7,930 nt of DNA from a bacterium (GCA_030428825.1 JAUIEL010000301.1:1-7930); one strand, 5' to 3'. Shown: positions 1 to 6,498, counted from the stretch's first letter. The notes: generated from the sequence alone by a model not told the origin. Translations and numbers: made by a program.

Positions 1-1215
1 CGCGACGAGAGGCTCGCTGTCCGCCGGGATGCGGAGGTGGCTCGTGCTCGGAGTCGGGCTCTGGACCTGGAACTTCGCGCTCCCCGTCGTCGTGGTGCCG
101 TCCGGCGACGGCGTGGTCGTCGCACGGGAGCCCGTCCCCGAGCCGGTCGTCGGGCCGTCCTGGGTCGTCGTCGGGATCTGCGGATCGCGCGGCGTCACCG
201 TCCCCGTCGGCGGCGGGTCCTGCCCCTTCAGGCTGCAGGTCGCGCCGTGCCCCTTGTGGATGTTCGTGATCGTCTTCACCATCAGCTTCAGGTCGATCTC
301 CTCGTGCTCGCCGGACCAGGGGGATCCGAGCGACGCGGCCCCGACGGCGTCCGCCGATTCGAACCGGACGACCGGCCCTCCGTGGCACTTCGGCCGCACG
401 GTGTCGGTCGACGTCACGCTGATCGAATCGCCCGCGGAGATCGCCTCGTTCGTCTTCCAGGTCCGCTTGTGCTTGTAGGTGATCGTCGCGCCGACGCCGA
501 GCTTCTGCGCCTTCGAGACCGCCGCCTGCACCGCCTGCTTCGCGGAGGCGCTCGCCCCGACCTTCGTGGTGCTCGTCGCCCCGCCGCTCAGCGTGACGCT
601 CACCTCCTCCTCGTTGGTCGGCGCCGAGCCGTCCGTGAACGTCAGCTCCGTCCGCACGGACTGCCCGGTCGGGAGGTCCGCCTTCAGCGTCGCGTCGGCC
701 GCGCGGCCGCCGTCGTTCTGCGGGCTCGTCGCGGTCGCCGTCAACTCGGCGCGCGAGGTGATCGTGAAGACGCTGTCGCCGAACTCCGGAGTGACGTGCC
801 CGGGCTTCGGTTTGCACTCGGTCCGCATCGTGTGCTGCTGGGTCGTCCGCGCGACTCCCGAGATCGAGACCTCGTCCTCGTCCTCGGCCCAGAGGTAGAG
901 GTGCAGCCCCGCGCCCGTGCCTCCCGAGCTCGCCGCGGCGTTCCCCTTCCGATATCGCCCGGAATCCTGCTCTCCGCCCGCCGACTCGTTCGGTTCGAGT
1001 CCGCTGCGGAACACCCAGACGTGCTCCTTCACCTCGGGGTCGACGTGCGATCCCGCGCTCGTCTTGTCGTAGACCGGTTCGGGGACGCAGCCGCCGCCGC
1101 CTCCGGTTCCTCCGTTCCCTCCGGTGCCGGTCTGGCCGGCCGCGACGCCGGCGGCCGTCGTCAGGAGGAGGACGGCGAGCGGCACGCGCAGGGGACTCGT
1201 GATCGAACGGGACAT
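1..1215 (-). CDS. Secreted protein of unknown function, 3' end beyond window
   Basis: The reading frame is open from ATG at 1213-1215 to base 1, giving 405 codons with no stop, so the C-terminus lies outside the window. The start is supported by an upstream GAGAGGAAA Shine-Dalgarno (complement of about 1219-1227). Residues 1-27 form a Sec signal peptide: Arg3 and Arg10, a VPLAVLLL core, then a small-residue VAAG cleavage region. A Gly/Asn/Thr linker (about 28-42) follows. The mature part is hydrophilic and rich in Thr, Ser and Ala, with four cysteines (43, 134, 277, 327) that could form two disulfides outside the cytoplasm. Residues about 195-270 alternate small/polar and hydrophobic residues, as in extended beta structure. 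A Pro/Thr/Gly/Ser-rich low-complexity stretch (about 333-378) looks like a linker to a further segment that has just begun at the window edge. I do not recognise the family. The call rests on the uninterrupted frame, start signals and signal peptide; the long Arg-rich plus-strand frame opposite it is its shadow. Confidence 0.82.
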   Translation of the reverse strand, partial: MSRSITSPLRVPLAVLLLTTAAGVAAGQTGTGGNGGTGGGGGCVPEPVYDKTSAGSHVDPEVKEHVWVFRSGLEPNESAGGEQDSGRYRKGNAAASSGGTGAGLHLYLWAEDEDEVSISGVARTTQQHTMRTECKPKPGHVTPEFGDSVFTITSRAELTATATSPQNDGGRAADATLKADLPTGQSVRTELTFTDGSAPTNEEEVSVTLSGGATSTTKVGASASAKQAVQAAVSKAQKLGVGATITYKHKRTWKTNEAISAGDSISVTSTDTVRPKCHGGPVVRFESADAVGAASLGSPWSGEHEEIDLKLMVKTITNIHKGHGATCSLKGQDPPPTGTVTPRDPQIPTTTQDGPTTGSGTGSRATTTPSPDGTTTTGSAKFQVQSPTPSTSHLRIPADSEPLVA

Positions 1216-1410
1216 CGGTTTCCTCTCACTCTCGAACGCGCCGGAGAGACCGGCGCCGACGACGCGTCGACGCTTCGACCGGCTCGAACGCCCAGGGAGG
1301 AAAGCGGCGACCGACGTCACCGACTTTCCGCGTCTCTTTCCGGCCGAACGATCCCGCGCGCTTTTCCCGGTGACACGCGAACCTCGAACGTCCCCTCCCG
1401 ACTCGAACCC

Positions 1411-1439
1411 GGTCGCGGGCGAACCGCTCGCCCGCGACC
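1411..1439. promoter_or_regulatory. Perfect 11-bp inverted repeat in leader of the 1473 gene
   Basis: Arms 1411-1421 (GGTCGCGGGCG) and 1429-1439 (CGCCCGCGACC) are exact reverse complements around a 7-nt spacer. It lies in the 257-bp divergent spacer 1216-1472, 33 nt before the ATG at 1473. It could be an operator half-site pair or an mRNA leader hairpin. No T-tract follows, so a classic intrinsic terminator is unlikely. The rest of the spacer shows no clear sigma-70 -35/-10 pair that I can defend; the octamer CTCGAACG occurs in it at 1231, 1283 and 1383. Confidence 0.5.
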
Positions 1440-1472
1440 ACAGACGACTCGAGAGATCCAGGAGCGCTCGAC

Positions 1473-2222
1473 ATGACCCGACACGCGACCCTCACCGCCG
1501 TTCTCCTCCTCGCCGGTCTCAGCGCCGCCTCCGCGCAGCAGGCGACCGGCACGTTCAGCACGCCGAAGAAGTCGAACGACGAGTTCGTCACCGTGCGCTG
1601 GAAGGACAAGGACGGGAACAACCACTCGTTCGGGGGCCAGACGGGCCAGCCCGGGACGAAGAACAAGGACGACGACCTGCCGAAGGGGATGGACCCGAAG
1701 GAGAAGGCGAAGCGCATCAAGAAGGCGCTCGAGGGGTCCGGTCTCGACGTCGGGTTGAACGCGGACGGCGACGGCGTCGTCGTGAAGCCGCCGGCCGGCG
1801 GGAAGATCAAGGGGTTCAAGGTGACGAACAACACGCGCGAGCGGCGGAACCGGACGCGCATCACGTCCGCCGCCGGCGCGGCCCAGGTCGCACACCTCCA
1901 CGTCGAGGGGTTCGTCGCCGGCTTCGACGGCGACGGCGAGCCGGCGGAGCTCTCGTTCGGGGCCGAGGGGTGGGCGGTCGTCCTCGAGACCGCCGCGTTC
2001 CCGGACGTCCCCGGCCTGGTGGCGGCGATGGCGGCCGAGCTCGCCGGCTTCGGCTTCGCGGTCGAGGTGACCTCCGACCGCTCGCTGACGATGTCGTTGC
2101 CGGACGGCGCGACGCTCGCCTACGGCTGCACCGACGAGGGCCTCGTGCAGTCCGCGGAGGTCGCGCTCCTCGAGGACGACGCCGACGCCGAACCGGAAGA
2201 CGGCGCGGACGTCGGCGAGTGA
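1473..2222 (+). CDS. Secreted protein of unknown function with acidic C-terminus
   Basis: This encodes a 249-aa protein. The ATG is preceded by AGGAG (1460-1464) at 8-nt spacing. Residues 1-21 are a clean Sec signal peptide: Arg3, hydrophobic LTAVLLLAGL, and an A-S-A cleavage site before Gln22. The mature N-terminal half (about 30-130) is Lys/Arg-rich, with KEKAKRIKKAL at 76-86 and RERRNRTR at 122-129. The second half is neutral to acidic, and the last 17 residues (233-249) are mostly Asp, Glu and Ala. The N-A-D-G-D-G stretch at 96-101 resembles an Asp/Asn-rich calcium loop, but one loop is too little for a dockerin or EF-hand call. There is a single cysteine, at 219. I do not recognise the family. 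It is transcribed away from the other secreted-protein gene (1-1215) from a shared spacer, so co-regulation is possible. The next gene is 103 bp downstream, beyond a hairpin. Confidence 0.85.
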   Translation: MTRHATLTAVLLLAGLSAASAQQATGTFSTPKKSNDEFVTVRWKDKDGNNHSFGGQTGQPGTKNKDDDLPKGMDPKEKAKRIKKALEGSGLDVGLNADGDGVVVKPPAGGKIKGFKVTNNTRERRNRTRITSAAGAAQVAHLHVEGFVAGFDGDGEPAELSFGAEGWAVVLETAAFPDVPGLVAAMAAELAGFGFAVEVTSDRSLTMSLPDGATLAYGCTDEGLVQSAEVALLEDDADAEPEDGADVGE

Positions 2223-2240
2223 GCCACCCGGCGTCGACGG

Positions 2241-2280
2241 AGCGCTGCCCCGGCGGGAGACGACCCGGCGGGGCGACGCT
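2241..2280 (+). terminator. Imperfect hairpin after the 1473-2222 gene
   Basis: Starting 18 nt after the stop at 2222, arms 2247-2257 and 2264-2274 pair at 10 of 11 positions around the 6-nt loop AGACGA. The stem extends through a G-T pair and one mismatch to AGCG/CGCT at 2241-2244 and 2277-2280. It is very GC-rich but lacks a following T-run, so it is either a GC-stem terminator without U-tract or an mRNA 3'-end stabiliser. Its position between two same-strand genes is consistent with either. Confidence 0.4.
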
Positions 2281-2325
2281 CCTCCCCGAGCTGACGGACG
2301 GCCCTCGCTCCGCTACGCTCGCGCC

Positions 2326-2937
2326 ATGAGCAACCCCCCGACGACCGTCCAAGAGTACCTCGCCGCCCTCCCCGACGACCGGCGCCGCGCGCTGAAGGCG
2401 ATCCGCGCCGTCATCCGGAAGAACCTCGACCAGGGGTACGAGGAGGGGATCCAGTACGGGATGATCGGCTACTACGTCCCGCATCGCGTCTACCCCGACG
2501 GCTATCACTGCGACCCGAAGCAGCCGCTCCCGTTCGCCGCGCTCGCCTCGCAGAAGAACCACATGGCGATCTACCTGATGGGGATCTACGGATCGGAGGA
2601 GCACGAACGCTGGTTCCGCGAGGCGTGGACGAAGACCGGCAAGCGGCTCGACATGGGGAAGGCGTGCGTCCGCTTCAGGAAGCTGGAGGACGTCCCGCTC
2701 GACGTCGTCGGAGAGGTCGTGAAGCGGATCCCCGCGAAGGCGTACATCGAGAGCTACGAGGCGAACGTCAAGACCGCGCGGCGGAGCTCGTCGAAGAAGA
2801 AGGCGGCGACGAAGAAGGCCGCGAAGGGAACCGCGAAGAAGAAGGCCTCGAAGAAGGTCGCGGCGAAGAAGAAGAAGACCGCCGGCGCGACCGCGACGAA
2901 GAAGACGAAGACGAAGAAGGTCCGCCGGTCCCGCTGA
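2326..2937 (+). CDS. DUF1801 domain protein with lysine-rich histone-H1-like tail
   Basis: This encodes 203 aa. Residues 5-147 match the DUF1801 family (YdhG-like fold), recognisable from TVQEYLAALPDDRR near the start, the YEEGIQYGMIGYYVP segment around 38-52, MAIYLMGIYG at 80-89, the GKACVRF block at 111-117 and the closing helix ending IESYEANVK. The family is small, soluble and of uncertain biochemical role; some members are annotated as iron-chaperone-like. The unusual part is residues 151-203, a tail of almost only Lys, Ala, Thr, Ser and Arg (20 Lys and 5 Arg in 53 residues), resembling histone H1 C-terminal tails and suggesting nucleic-acid or polyanion binding. DUF1801 proteins usually end near residue 140-150, so the tail is an addition. 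No strong Shine-Dalgarno precedes the ATG; the start is chosen because the domain begins immediately after it. The TGA stop abuts the stop of the convergent PNPOx gene. Confidence 0.88.
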   Translation: MSNPPTTVQEYLAALPDDRRRALKAIRAVIRKNLDQGYEEGIQYGMIGYYVPHRVYPDGYHCDPKQPLPFAALASQKNHMAIYLMGIYGSEEHERWFREAWTKTGKRLDMGKACVRFRKLEDVPLDVVGEVVKRIPAKAYIESYEANVKTARRSSSKKKAATKKAAKGTAKKKASKKVAAKKKKTAGATATKKTKTKKVRRSR

Positions 2938-3504
2938 TCAGGGGGCCGGCTCGTCCGCGCCGACGTCGAGCGCCGGCAGGCCGTCGACGCTCCGCGCGTT
3001 CTTCTCGCGCCGGTACGCCGCGGTCCCCTCCGGACCCTTCCGCACCGCCCAGTCGGTCAGCGTGGTCCGGTCCTCGACGTGCGCGAACCGCGGGACGCCG
3101 AATCCGCACGAGTCGGCGACCCGCGTCACGTCCGCCCGCACGATCGAGCGGGCGCCCGGCAGGTCGGGGAACCGTGCGATGGCGTCCGGCCACTCCGCGG
3201 AGTCCGGGGTCACGACCCTCCCCCTCCCGTAGAGGCGCACGATCCGCGGCGCGCCGTCGAACGCGGAGAAGAGGAACGTGATCCGCCCGTTCTCCCGCAG
3301 GTGGGCGATCGTCTCCGCTCCGCTCCCCGTCAGGTCGAGGTAGCCGACCTCGCGCGGCCCGAGGACGCGGAACGTGTCGAGCCCCTTGGGAGACGCGTTC
3401 ACGTGCCCGTCCGCGCCGAGCGGCGCGGTCGCGACGAAGAAGAGCCGCTGCTCCGCGAGCCAGTCCGCGAGCTCCGGCTCGATCGAGTCCCGGACCTTGC
3501 CCAT
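2938..3504 (-). CDS. Pyridoxamine 5'-phosphate oxidase-family (FMN-binding split-barrel) protein
   Basis: This encodes 188 aa. The ATG at 3502-3504 has an AAGGGAG Shine-Dalgarno (complement of 3510-3516) at 5-nt spacing. The frame stays open much further upstream, but that part is antisense to the redoxin gene and is not real. Family signatures are FFVATAPLGADGHVNASPKG (22-41), the YLDLTGSGAET block (55-65), HLRENGRITFLFSAF (68-82), RIVRLYGRGRV (87-97), the CGFGVP segment (133-138), and a C-terminal WAVRKG...REKNARSVDGLP block. Members of this subfamily are cytoplasmic flavin-binding proteins of about 180-200 aa. Most lack demonstrated substrates, so a role in vitamin B6 synthesis should not be assumed. 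It shares a 129-bp divergent spacer, containing a palindrome, with the redoxin fusion gene. Its stop codon is immediately adjacent to that of the DUF1801 gene, leaving no room for a separate terminator. Confidence 0.9.
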   Translation of the reverse strand: MGKVRDSIEPELADWLAEQRLFFVATAPLGADGHVNASPKGLDTFRVLGPREVGYLDLTGSGAETIAHLRENGRITFLFSAFDGAPRIVRLYGRGRVVTPDSAEWPDAIARFPDLPGARSIVRADVTRVADSCGFGVPRFAHVEDRTTLTDWAVRKGPEGTAAYRREKNARSVDGLPALDVGADEPAP

Positions 3505-3547
3505 CGGAGCTCCCTTCGGTCGAGATTCGGGGGTCGGGCGAACCGGC

Positions 3548-3571
3548 CATCGTACGTCACGACGTACGATG
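3548..3571. promoter_or_regulatory. 24-bp palindrome between divergent redox genes (candidate operator)
   Basis: Arms 3548-3558 (CATCGTACGTC) and 3561-3571 (GACGTACGATG) are exact reverse complements separated by 2 nt (AC). The site is 43 bp upstream of the PNPOx start (3504) and 62 bp upstream of the redoxin-fusion start (3634). It is a typical place and geometry for a dimeric repressor (for example TetR- or MarR-like) controlling both genes. No regulator gene is visible in the window. It is less G/C-rich than its surroundings, which makes a chance GC hairpin less likely. Confidence 0.6.
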
Positions 3572-3633
3572 CGCGAGGAGCCGGAGGCGTCCGCGGCTCG
3601 TTCTCCCGGGGAACGGCAGCCTCCCCCGAACCG

Positions 3634-5364
3634 ATGCAACCGTCCTCGATCCTCGCGCTCGCCCTGCTCGCCGCGCCGCCGACCGACGGGCCGGTCGGCG
3701 ACTTTCGTCTCCACGACGGCGCCGGCACGGTCGTCTCGCTCCACGCCGCACCTCCGGGGACGAGGGCCACCATGGTGACGACGACGACGCTCGAATGTCC
3801 GATCGCGCGTCTCCTCCTCCCCCGGCTCGCCGCCCTCGAGCGGGAGGTCGCGCCGCGCGGCGTCCGCTTCCTCGGCGTCGACCCGAACGCGCACGACTCC
3901 GCCGCGGCGATCGACGAGCGAAGGGCGACGGTCGGCGTCCGGTTCCCGATCCTCCGCGATCCGACCCACGCGGTCTGCGACCGACTCGGGGTGACGCGGA
4001 CGACCGAGGTCGTGCTGCTGAACGACGCCTTCGAGGTCGTCTACCGCGGCGCCGTCGACGACCAGTACACCGAGGGCGCCCGCCGGCCGGCGCCGACCGC
4101 GACGTGGCTCGTCGACGCGATCGAGGCCGTGCTCGCCGGCGCGGAGGTCCCGGTCGCGCGGACCGAGCCGCAGGGTTGTCTCCTCGGCGCGGCCGAGCAC
4201 GACGGGCGCCCCGACGCGTTCACGTTCCACCGCGACGTCGCCCCGATCCTGAACCGGAGCTGCGTCCCGTGCCACCGCCCGGGGCAGATCGGTCCGATGT
4301 CCCTGCTCGATCCGGGGACCGCGCGCTCGTTCTCCGACATGATCGCCGAGGTCGTCGACGAGGGACGCATGCCGCCGTGGTACGCCGATCCGCGCCACGG
4401 GCGGTTCGCGAACGAGCGGCGACTCACGGAGACCGAGAAGGCGGTCCTCGGGGCGTGGGCGCGCGCGGGGGGCCCGATCGGCGACCCGGCGGACGCGCCG
4501 CCCGCGCCGGCGTTCGACGACGACGGGTGGGCGATCGGCACCCCGGACCTGATCGTCGAGCTCCCCGAACCGCAGTCGATCCCCGCCACCGGCGTCCTCG
4601 ACTATCGGTACGTCGTCGTCGACCCGAAGCTGACGGAGGACCGCTGGGTCGAGGCGATCGAGATCCGGCCGACCGCGCCCGAGGTGACCCACCACGTCCT
4701 CGCGCTCGAGGTCTGGCCCGGGGTGTCGGTGCGGGACGCCCTGAACGCGCGCGACTCGCGCGGATTCGTCGACTCGGGGTACTACGCGGTCTACGTCCCG
4801 GGGGCGCGCCCGAACGTCTTCCCGCCGGGGGCCGCGAAGGAGCTCGAGGCCGGCACCCGGTTCGTCCTGCAGCTCCACTACACGCCGAACGGGATCGCGA
4901 CGACCGACCGGACCCGGATGGCGTTCCGGTTCTCGCGGCACGAGGAGCCGGCCGAGGTCTTCACGGCGGGGATCGCGAACGGCGACCTCCGGATCCCGCC
5001 GCGGACGCGCGACGTGACGTTCCGGCAGGTCCGCCGGTTCCCGTGGGCGATCGACCTCCTCTCGGTCTTCCCCCACATGCACGCCCGCGGGCAGGCGTTC
5101 CGCTACGAGCACCTCGACGCCGACGGGGCGCTCGTGCGCGTCCTGCTCGACGTCCCGGCATACGACTTCAACTGGCAGGAGATCTACCGATTCGAGACGC
5201 CGGTCCGGATCGGCGAGGACGAGGCGATCCGGATCACGGCGATCTACGACAACTCCGCCCGGAACCCGAACAATCCCGACCCCGACGCCACGGTCCGCTG
5301 GGGGGACCAGACGTTCGAGGAGATGATGATCGGGTACATCGACTACGTCGAGCCGGACGAGTGA
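3634..5364 (+). CDS. Redoxin / c-type cytochrome / PHM-like copper monooxygenase fusion protein
   Basis: This encodes 576 aa in three modules. Residues about 17-172 are a thioredoxin-fold redoxin: Cys55 in the TTLECPIARL motif, the VTRTTEVVLLN strand (120-130) and YRGAVDDQY (137-145). Residues about 195-285 are a c-type cytochrome segment with CVPCH (210-214) and a following RMPPW (245-249), whose Met246 is the likely axial ligand. Residues about 305-576 resemble the type II copper, ascorbate-dependent monooxygenase (PHM/DBM) fold: HH at 353-354, LQLHYTPNG (412-420, His415), PHMHARG (480-486, His481 and His483) and FEEMMIGYIDY near the end (Met564). The order is known from planctomycete proteins, but the substrate is unknown; an extracytoplasmic oxidation or electron-transfer role is inferred. 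The first 15 residues form a short hydrophobic export signal without a basic N-region. ATG 3634 is the only sensible start, because no other start codon lies close upstream in frame, though its Shine-Dalgarno is weak. The gene is divergent from the PNPOx gene and convergent with the CNNM-type gene. Confidence 0.9.
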   Translation: MQPSSILALALLAAPPTDGPVGDFRLHDGAGTVVSLHAAPPGTRATMVTTTTLECPIARLLLPRLAALEREVAPRGVRFLGVDPNAHDSAAAIDERRATVGVRFPILRDPTHAVCDRLGVTRTTEVVLLNDAFEVVYRGAVDDQYTEGARRPAPTATWLVDAIEAVLAGAEVPVARTEPQGCLLGAAEHDGRPDAFTFHRDVAPILNRSCVPCHRPGQIGPMSLLDPGTARSFSDMIAEVVDEGRMPPWYADPRHGRFANERRLTETEKAVLGAWARAGGPIGDPADAPPAPAFDDDGWAIGTPDLIVELPEPQSIPATGVLDYRYVVVDPKLTEDRWVEAIEIRPTAPEVTHHVLALEVWPGVSVRDALNARDSRGFVDSGYYAVYVPGARPNVFPPGAAKELEAGTRFVLQLHYTPNGIATTDRTRMAFRFSRHEEPAEVFTAGIANGDLRIPPRTRDVTFRQVRRFPWAIDLLSVFPHMHARGQAFRYEHLDADGALVRVLLDVPAYDFNWQEIYRFETPVRIGEDEAIRITAIYDNSARNPNNPDPDATVRWGDQTFEEMMIGYIDYVEPDE

Positions 5365-5379
5365 CGGCGAGTCCGCGTC

Positions 5380-5398
5380 GGTCCCTCGCGGAGGGGCC
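5380..5398. terminator. Short hairpin in the convergent gap 5365-5421
   Basis: GGTCCCTC (5380-5387) pairs with GAGGGGCC (5391-5398) around a 3-nt GCG loop, with eight pairs including one G-T. It is the only hairpin I find in the 57-bp gap between the convergent redoxin-fusion and CNNM-type genes, so a bidirectional terminator role is plausible. There is no T-run on either side. Confidence 0.35.
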
Positions 5399-5421
5399 CG
5401 CGCGGTCGGAGCGCCCTGCCG

Positions 5422-6498
5422 TCACGACGCCTCGGTCTCGGCCTCGGTCTCCTCCTCCGCCTCGTCCTCCGACGCGGAGAGTTCGCGCCTCACGATCCCC
5501 CGCATGAGACGCCCCAGCAGATCGGCGCCGGTGATGATCCGGCGGTGGTCGTCGGCCCAGAGCAGGATCAGGTCCTCGTCGATCACGTCGTCCTCCGGCG
5601 CCATCGCCTCGACGCGGAGGCGGCGCAGGATCCGGCCGACGGGGGTCTTCGGATTCCGGACGACGACCGGCCGGTGGCAGCAGTCGTACGGGTCGAAGTC
5701 CTTCTGCTTCAACAACGCGTTCCGCAGGAACTCGTCCGCGTCGAGGACGAGGAGCGGCCGCTCGTCCCCGTCCGTCAGGATCACCCACTTTCGGCCGGAC
5801 CGCGCGACCGCCCGGACGAACGGGTCGTCCGGGTCGTTCCGGAACGGCGGGATCACCGGGAGGTCGACCTGGACCTCGAGCGGCTGGATGCTCTCCGGGT
5901 CGACCTTCTCCCCCTCCTCCGACAGCGGCAGGTCGTCGAGCAGCAGGAAGTTCAGCGCGCCCTGCCCCTCGCGGACCTCGAGGTCGGCCTCGTCCGCCTT
6001 CATGTGCCGCTCGATGAACGCGCGCAGGTCCGCCTCCCGGAGGTACGCGATCCCCTCCCGCCCGAGCCAGGCGTCGAGGAGGAGCGCGCACGGCTTGGAG
6101 ACCGGATAGAGGACCTTCTGGTAGAAGCGGATGACCGGCGAGAAGAACGCGCCCATGCGGAGCGCGTTCCGGGAGAAGTACGCCTGAGGGAGGATCTCCC
6201 CCGCGAACGTGATCCCGAACGTCGCGAAGCAGAACGCCGCCAGTCCGGTCATCACCGAGTCGGAGAGGAGCGTCAGGAGGACGTTCACCCCGACGTTCCC
6301 CCACAGGATCGTCGTGAGGAGGAAGTTCGAGTCCCTCCGGAGCGCCAGGATCCGTCGCGCGGCGTCCGTCTCGTCCCCCGACTCCGCCTCGATCTCGAGC
6401 CGCAGGCGGCTGATGCCGAACAGGGCGAGGTTCAACCCGGAGAAGATCGCCGAGTGCAGCAGGCAGGCGACGATGCCGACCCAGGTGAGGACGTCCAT
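5422..6498 (-). CDS. CNNM/CorC-type membrane protein (DUF21 plus degenerate CBS pair)
   Basis: This encodes 358 aa. The ATG at 6496-6498 has GAGGA (complement of 6505-6509) at 6-nt spacing. The N-terminal DUF21/CNNM transmembrane domain spans about residues 1-150: a first helix 3-27 with the conserved SGLNLAL (20-26), the RDSNFLLTTILWGNVGVNVLL segment (55-75), a helix at about 83-104 ending in GEILPQ (100-105), then the juxtamembrane helical region. The cytoplasmic part holds two CBS-like repeats, about 205-262 and 272-337. The large C-terminal CorC_HlyC domain found in many relatives is absent; an acidic Glu-rich tail (343-358) takes its place. CNNM/CorC proteins are implicated in magnesium or other divalent cation export at the inner membrane. 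That role is inferred from family only, and the CBS repeats are too diverged to claim ATP binding. The usual GEIxPK motif has Gln instead of Lys. The gene diverges from the lipoprotein gene across 89 bp. Confidence 0.87.
   Translation of the reverse strand: MDVLTWVGIVACLLHSAIFSGLNLALFGISRLRLEIEAESGDETDAARRILALRRDSNFLLTTILWGNVGVNVLLTLLSDSVMTGLAAFCFATFGITFAGEILPQAYFSRNALRMGAFFSPVIRFYQKVLYPVSKPCALLLDAWLGREGIAYLREADLRAFIERHMKADEADLEVREGQGALNFLLLDDLPLSEEGEKVDPESIQPLEVQVDLPVIPPFRNDPDDPFVRAVARSGRKWVILTDGDERPLLVLDADEFLRNALLKQKDFDPYDCCHRPVVVRNPKTPVGRILRRLRVEAMAPEDDVIDEDLILLWADDHRRIITGADLLGRLMRGIVRRELSASEDEAEEETEAETEAS

Noticed and set aside
1266..1279. GTCGA/TCGAC mini-hairpin in the divergent spacer
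   Set aside because: A 5-bp stem is expected by chance in DNA of this composition.
37..1476. 479-codon plus-strand open frame
   Set aside because: The translation is Arg/Ala/Gly-dominated with no domain. It is antisense to the minus-strand gene with signal peptide and Shine-Dalgarno, and runs through the divergent spacer.
1861..2604. Minus-strand frame of 247 codons across the gene 2/gene 3 gap
   Set aside because: Low-complexity Arg-rich shadow overlapping two supported genes on the other strand.
2785..2930. AAG-rich stretch as a tandem DNA repeat
   Set aside because: There is no fixed repeat unit; it is explained by codons of the Lys/Ala tail.
3505..5112. N-terminal extension of the PNPOx frame to 724 codons
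   Set aside because: The extension is antisense to the redoxin fusion and rich in Arg/Asp/Val shadow composition. The real protein starts at 3504 with a good Shine-Dalgarno.
3795..5507. 570-codon plus-strand frame overlapping the redoxin fusion
   Set aside because: Arg/Pro-rich out-of-frame shadow of a gene with clear domains.
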